A stretch of 64,000 nt of DNA from Vibrio alfacsensis (GTDB lineage: Bacteria > Pseudomonadota > Gammaproteobacteria > Enterobacterales > Vibrionaceae), in the NCBI RefSeq assembly GCF_003544875.1, contig NZ_CP032093.1:1488001-1552000 (forward strand), read 5' to 3'. The notes beneath the pieces were generated by a model. The model was not told where the DNA came from. It did no database searches and saw nothing but the letters and a program-made list of their open reading frames with translations. Below are positions 60,712 to 64,000 of the stretch, one piece after another. Made by a program: the position numbers and the translations under genes. Positions within the stretch are counted from its first letter, which is position 1. Every line of letters begins with the position of its first letter.

Positions 60712-60766
60712 ATTTTGAAGACTAACAGTAATCTTCTAAAAGTCATGATGTTAAGCGAGAAATAGA

Positions 60767-61088
60767 ATGAATTACGTTGTCACTTTATTGGTTTTATTAT
60801 GTGTGAGTTTTGGGGTTTATTCTGATGATTCTGAGTCGAACCCTTTAGCAAAAAGATCAAGCGTAAGTTACAAAGAAAGTGGATAAAGAGTTTAGCCACT
60901 ATCAGGGATACTGCGATGTAATGATAGAAATGGAATACAAGAGTCAGCGAGCAATAATAAAAAAGATATCGGGAAATGGAGACAGCAAAGTCTGCAAGTC
61001 CGTCAGATCTAATCTGAGAATAGGGAAACAATATCGATACGATCGTACGGAAAAATACATTCGATTACACATAACGACCAGTGATTGA
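60767..61088 (+). CDS. small exported protein with a TolA C-terminal-like domain, frameshifted once
   Basis: About 106 residues after joining two frames. A signal peptide (MNYVVTLLVLLCVSFGVYS) is followed by a short linker and a domain reading SHYQGYCDVMIEMEY, SGNGDSKVCKSV, LRIGKQYRY. This resembles the TolA C-terminal (TolA-III/TonB-like) domain, including the two spaced Cys residues (C in GYCDV and GDxxxCxxV) that form a disulfide in TolA. The break lies between 60864 and 60878, where the sequence has one base too many; dropping it joins SSVS to TKKVDKEFSHY. The full TolA has a membrane anchor and long helix, which this lacks. The role is unknown; a Tol-Pal or phage/colicin link would be speculation. 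Confidence 0.6.
60771..60783. promoter_or_regulatory. matS-like site (RTTAC form)
   Basis: ATTACGTTGTCAC in the first codons of the TolA-C-like gene. Confidence 0.35.
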
Positions 61089-61201
61089 AAATACAGTACT
61101 AGTGCAAATATTGGAATTAACATCACATTTAATTTACGAGTTGTTCATTTGAATGATAAAATCCAACCAGGATAAATAGAACAACGTTAGGAATAAGTTT
61201 G

Positions 61202-62408
61202 TTGCTCACAAATAAAAATACACTCAAGAAGCAATAGACATCGCAAAGAAAGTATCCGTAGAAGTAGAGCAGAGGCATGCTAAATGGCTAGCAAGCATGA
61301 CCCATGTGGTTGATCAATCGCAAGTTGATAAACTACTTAGCTTACAAGGACGATACTGCGAAGATGTGATCTTTAATGAAAATGAAAGAATAACGCGCCA
61401 TCAGCGAATTTTGCTTATGTGCGAACAGGAACGCGTGAAAGAAAAGCGCCAACAGATTGCCGATCGGCAAAAAACGTTACAACGTGGTTTCTGATATTTC
61501 AAAGGTCGCTGAGAACATCCTCATCGAAAGGCTTAATTCTTTACCCGTCGAAAGACTTTGTAGTGGCGTCCCATCTTCGATCAATTCGCCTCATTTGCTT
61601 ATTCATCATCATTGTCTTTACTAAATTATCAGCACTAACGGCAAGTAATCAGCTCAGTGCGACAATCTTTGATGTCATATCAAACTCTCGATATGGAGAA
61701 AGGAATACACGTTCAGGTAAAACCAATACTGACCCAAAAGTGGCAATAGGCCAGATTGGTATTGAGAACTGTAGGCGGCTATTTCCCATATTGATGGCGC
61801 GTCCAATGCTACGCTGGAATGACAAAAATATTCAGGTTCTTGTTCCAAAACTTTGGCAACAACTTGTTTTAACATCAAATGTGGCCAAGATGCGGCTAGA
61901 AGAAGCTCGTGTTCGGGACGCAGATAGTGGTGTTCTTCTCGGAACCTTAAGAACACTCGGGAGCGTTATCATCATTAATCACTTTACCTCAGCATTTGAA
62001 GACGCAATGGTTGAAGTCATGCTGAACTATAGAAAGGCCAATCGCAGAGAAGAGTACTATGCCTGTACAGATGTAAAAATGAATACCGCATGTCTGCCTA
62101 AAGTGCTTGTTGAAATGGAATCGATAGTAACTCGGAAGTTACTCAACACGTTTGATTGGCCCAAAAGCGTTGAACATTTAAAAGTCGCAATTTTAGAAGA
62201 TCTTGACCAAATACCAATTTTGCAGCGAAGCCAATATGGTGCGGCGCTAGCGCAGGCTAGGGCTTATGCTATCTACGATGGTCTTTCAAGAAGTGGACTG
62301 TTTTTTGAAAAGCATAAACCATTTTGGTTCGCTAACGTTCAAATATCCGGTGAAGCACTAACAAGCATCAGAATGCACGCGCCAGGGAAAATGACATCTA
62401 TGATGTGA
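61202..62408 (+). pseudogene. HDOD-domain protein gene, broken by several frameshifts
   Basis: Three frames together read like one HDOD protein of about 400 residues: first a helical N-terminus (QEAIDIAKKVSVEVEQRHAKWL to DRQKTLQR, ending at a stop near 61494); then SDISKVAENILIERLNSLPVERL in a second frame to about 61600; then ALTASNQLSATIFDVISNSRYGE and AIGQIGIENCRRLFPILMARPMLRW to the end at 62408 in a third. The second and third parts carry the HDOD pattern. HDOD proteins are regulatory relatives of HD phosphohydrolases without the metal-binding His-Asp pair. Shifts lie near 61485 (extra G in GTGGTTT) and 61590-61625, and the start is unclear: no ATG, but a TTG at 61202 after AGGA works if one A is added near 61215. 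It could be a decayed gene or sequence error. Confidence 0.6.
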
Positions 62409-62412
62409 ATTA

Positions 62413-62425
62413 ATTACAGTGTCAC
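62413..62425. promoter_or_regulatory. matS-like site (RTTAC form)
   Basis: ATTACAGTGTCAC, identical to the 13-mer at 42368, five bases after the HDOD stop. Confidence 0.35.
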
Positions 62426-62443
62426 TTTTCGTGTAGTATTAGA

Positions 62444-62469
62444 AGCGGCCAAGTTGGTCGCTTTTTTTT
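62444..62469 (+). terminator. terminator of the HDOD gene
   Basis: The stem AGCGGCCA/TGGTCGCT (one G-U pair) is followed by eight T residues. Confidence 0.85.
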
Positions 62470-62666
62470 GTCACACGACATTTTGTCGGATACTTTTGTC
62501 TGGACTAAAGAATTGGACCGCCTGTACATAAAATTAAGTCAGTGACAGTTAGCCAAGAGTCGCTACAGGTACATCAACTCATAAATAAGTAAAGCTTCTA
62601 ATTATCGATAAGCTTGAGCACGCAAGCTAATTCCCTGAGTTGGTTCCAATGAAGCCCAGAAAGAAA

Positions 62667-62697
62667 AGCCGAACCTTAGCGATGGGTTCGGCTTTTT
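62667..62697 (+). terminator. orphan intrinsic terminator
   Basis: The stem AGCCGAACC/GGTTCGGCT with a nine-base loop is followed by TTTT. No gene lies between it and the previous terminator, so it may end a small RNA. Confidence 0.75.
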
Positions 62698-62781
62698 GTG
62701 CATTGTCGCATAGCATTTAATTGCACTATGGTGATATATTCCGGCCAAATAGATTAAGCCTTTTAATTTGTAGGTGTTTTA

Positions 62782-63792
62782 ATGGCTAAAAAGTTAGAAT
62801 TCGGAAACTACACTCTAAAGTTCGAGAGCAAAGGTTCTTCTAGATTTATACGATGATGTAGTATTTCCATCATTCTTGGAAATGAAATACAAGCGTAAAA
62901 TCAAAATAAAGGTGAGTTTTTCTTCTAGATACGGAAGCAACAAGTTAGTTGATGACAAAGATGAACCTGTAGTGGGTATCAGCGGAAGAATTGTTAAGAA
63001 CACGAAACCCGTCGTGAACAAATCTTTAGAGGTCAAGGGTTAGTCGAAGATCATGAAGAGCTAGAGACTGCACCAAGTTCGACGTTTCTATTGATTCTTA
63101 ACAACCACCGACTAATCTTTTGCAAAGAGGTTCCGGGTGCGCCGACAATATCAAACTTCTGTTCGACAAGCGCTCACTTTATAAAAATCGCCCACCAAGA
63201 GTTCATTGAAGCGCAATTTGCTGAGGCGAAAGCAGCAAAGGAGCTTAACCCTGACCTCGAAAGAGTGACTAAAAGCTCGCTATTGGATAAATATCCGCGA
63301 CCAGATTTACGTATCACTCCACTGACTGACACCGAAGATTTGAGGCATTTTGTTAATCGTTTTGCTCAAATTGACAAGCTATCAATCAAACTACTTCCAA
63401 CAAACAGGGAAGAAATCGACAACGATGATTTTTGGCGTGATTTTGGTCGCCGTAAAGATAAAATGAACAGTCCAACTACACGAGTCGAATTCTACAATAA
63501 TGGTGACGGCTTGGACTTGGAAGCTGTTTATGAAGAAACCAGCTCTGCAACATCGTTTGGTAACTCTGAAATTAGCATCAAGGGGCACAATGGCGATGGC
63601 GACACATTGAAAGGTGATAACACTGACTTTGATTTGTCAGTAGAAATGGACGAAATGCCACGCGAACCTAAACAAGCTGCTGAGGCTAAATATAAGGTAT
63701 TCATGAACCTAGCAGACCAAGGGACGATTACGCTTCCAGCTTTAGCTGCTGAGGTAATTGACAAGATAAAGCTAATCTTCGACAGGCTATAA
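62782..63792 (+). CDS. unrecognised protein, first gene of a two-gene cassette; two compensating frameshifts
   Basis: About 336 residues when frames are joined. The ATG at 62782 with AGGTG upstream reads MAKKLEFGNYTLKFES, then leaves frame near 62830-62836 (one extra A or G) and continues KVLLDLYDDVVFPSFLEMKYKRK. It shifts back near 63013 (one base missing), and the rest is open to 63792 (REQIFRGQGLVEDHEELETAP through AAEVIDKIKLIFDRL). The second half is rich in Asp and Glu with a glycine-rich acidic stretch (GHNGDGDTLKGDNTDFDL). I recognise no family. It is followed after three bases by a membrane-protein gene, so the two form an operon. Tight coupling of an unknown soluble protein with a membrane protein fits several defence-system layouts, but nothing in the sequence proves that. 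Confidence 0.55.
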
Positions 63793-63795
63793 ATC

Positions 63796-64000
63796 ATGTA
63801 TAGCTTTTCGGATGAAGAGTTAACCAGTGAGAAATCGCTCTGGGATGTCTTCAAGCTCTGTACCAGATTAAAACCAAGTAACTCACAAGTTATTTGTTTG
63901 CTAGTTGTCGCCGTACTTTTGCTTGTTAACGCGCTAGCCCTTGAAACTCCAGTTAGCAGCCTTTTAAGGGATGTTAGGAAGTGGGCAGAGTTTGGTTTTA
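63796..64000 (+). CDS. membrane protein, cut by the window end
   Basis: The first 68 codons are visible. A soluble N-terminus (MYSFSDEELTSEKSLWDVFKL) precedes a hydrophobic helix (VICLLVVAVLLLVNALAL), then a basic segment (LLRDVRKWAEFGF) runs off the window. It starts three bases after the preceding stop, so it is translationally coupled to the 62782 gene. Family unknown. Confidence 0.65.
   Translation, partial: MYSFSDEELTSEKSLWDVFKLCTRLKPSNSQVICLLVVAVLLLVNALALETPVSSLLRDVRKWAEFGF

Larger units (their letters stand above)
62409..62781. other. intergenic region with two terminators
   Basis: Between the HDOD gene and the 62782 gene. It holds terminators at 62444-62469 and 62667-62697. A transcript of roughly 200 bases between them (about 62480-62697) could be a small RNA, but I see no clear promoter or homology. 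Confidence 0.4.

Noticed and set aside
61419..61600. Start of the HDOD reading frame at 61419
   Set aside because: The first ~60 residues of that frame overlap better protein-like sequence in other frames and do not resemble HDOD; the real gene enters this frame near 61600.

Overview
The window is a stretch of a Vibrio chromosome (Vibrionaceae, Gammaproteobacteria). The evidence is gene content and gene order. Several blocks keep Escherichia coli order: rlmI/acyP/tusE/yccA, msrC/letA/letB/rsmF, proQ/prc, pyrD/zapC/rlmL/uup and fabA/lonH/matP. Family members are Vibrio-like throughout: DUF2835, DUF3634, DUF3466 with a GlyGly-CTERM tail, the large NAD-glutamate dehydrogenase, and a seven-MCE protein like the MAM7 adhesin. 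matP together with matS-like 13-mers suggests a position near the replication terminus of chromosome 1. I cannot name the species.

Layout: 1-12.6 kb is the 3' part of a giant secreted RTX/cadherin-type adhesin gene that starts before the window. It holds two 300-bp repeats plus a third partial copy, then 20 nearly identical 294-bp repeats, then varied C-terminal modules, Calx-beta-like domains, RTX nonapeptides and a type I secretion end. 12.7-17.2 kb has rlmI, a chemoreceptor, acyP, tusE and yccA. 17.5-21.7 kb is a polar amino-acid ABC importer operon (aapJQMP). 22.3-28.2 kb has a siroheme-synthase-like gene, yajQ, aroH, a FadR-linked hotdog gene, an unknown membrane protein and cvfB. 28.5-35.9 kb is a minus-strand run of an ABC exporter, letA, letB and rsmF. 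36-57 kb is mostly plus-strand housekeeping: msrC, proQ, prc, pepN, gdhB, pyrD, zapC, rlmL, uup, a DUF3466 gene and rmf. 57.5-60.7 kb has fabA, lonH, matP and a DUF3634 gene. 60.7-64 kb is less ordinary: a small TolA-C-like periplasmic protein, a broken HDOD gene, and an unrecognised gene followed by a membrane-protein gene cut by the window end.

The most important general observation is a run of single-base indels that break conserved genes, several of them in homopolymers: the adhesin repeats, cysG-like, letB, letA, msrC, proQ, gdhB, pyrD, fabA, the TolA-C gene, the HDOD gene and the 62.8-kb gene. fabA is essential in the Gammaproteobacteria studied, so most of these are probably sequence errors rather than mutations. 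I annotate the genes across the breaks.

For follow-up biology the best leads are: a set of RTTACRNYGTCAC sites (matS-like) concentrated around matP; a FadR-type operator in front of an acyl-thioesterase-like gene; conserved FadR and FabR sites at fabA; a siroheme synthase paralogue with a decayed methylase half; paralogous beta-sandwich modules in the adhesin; and the unidentified two-gene cassette at the right edge.
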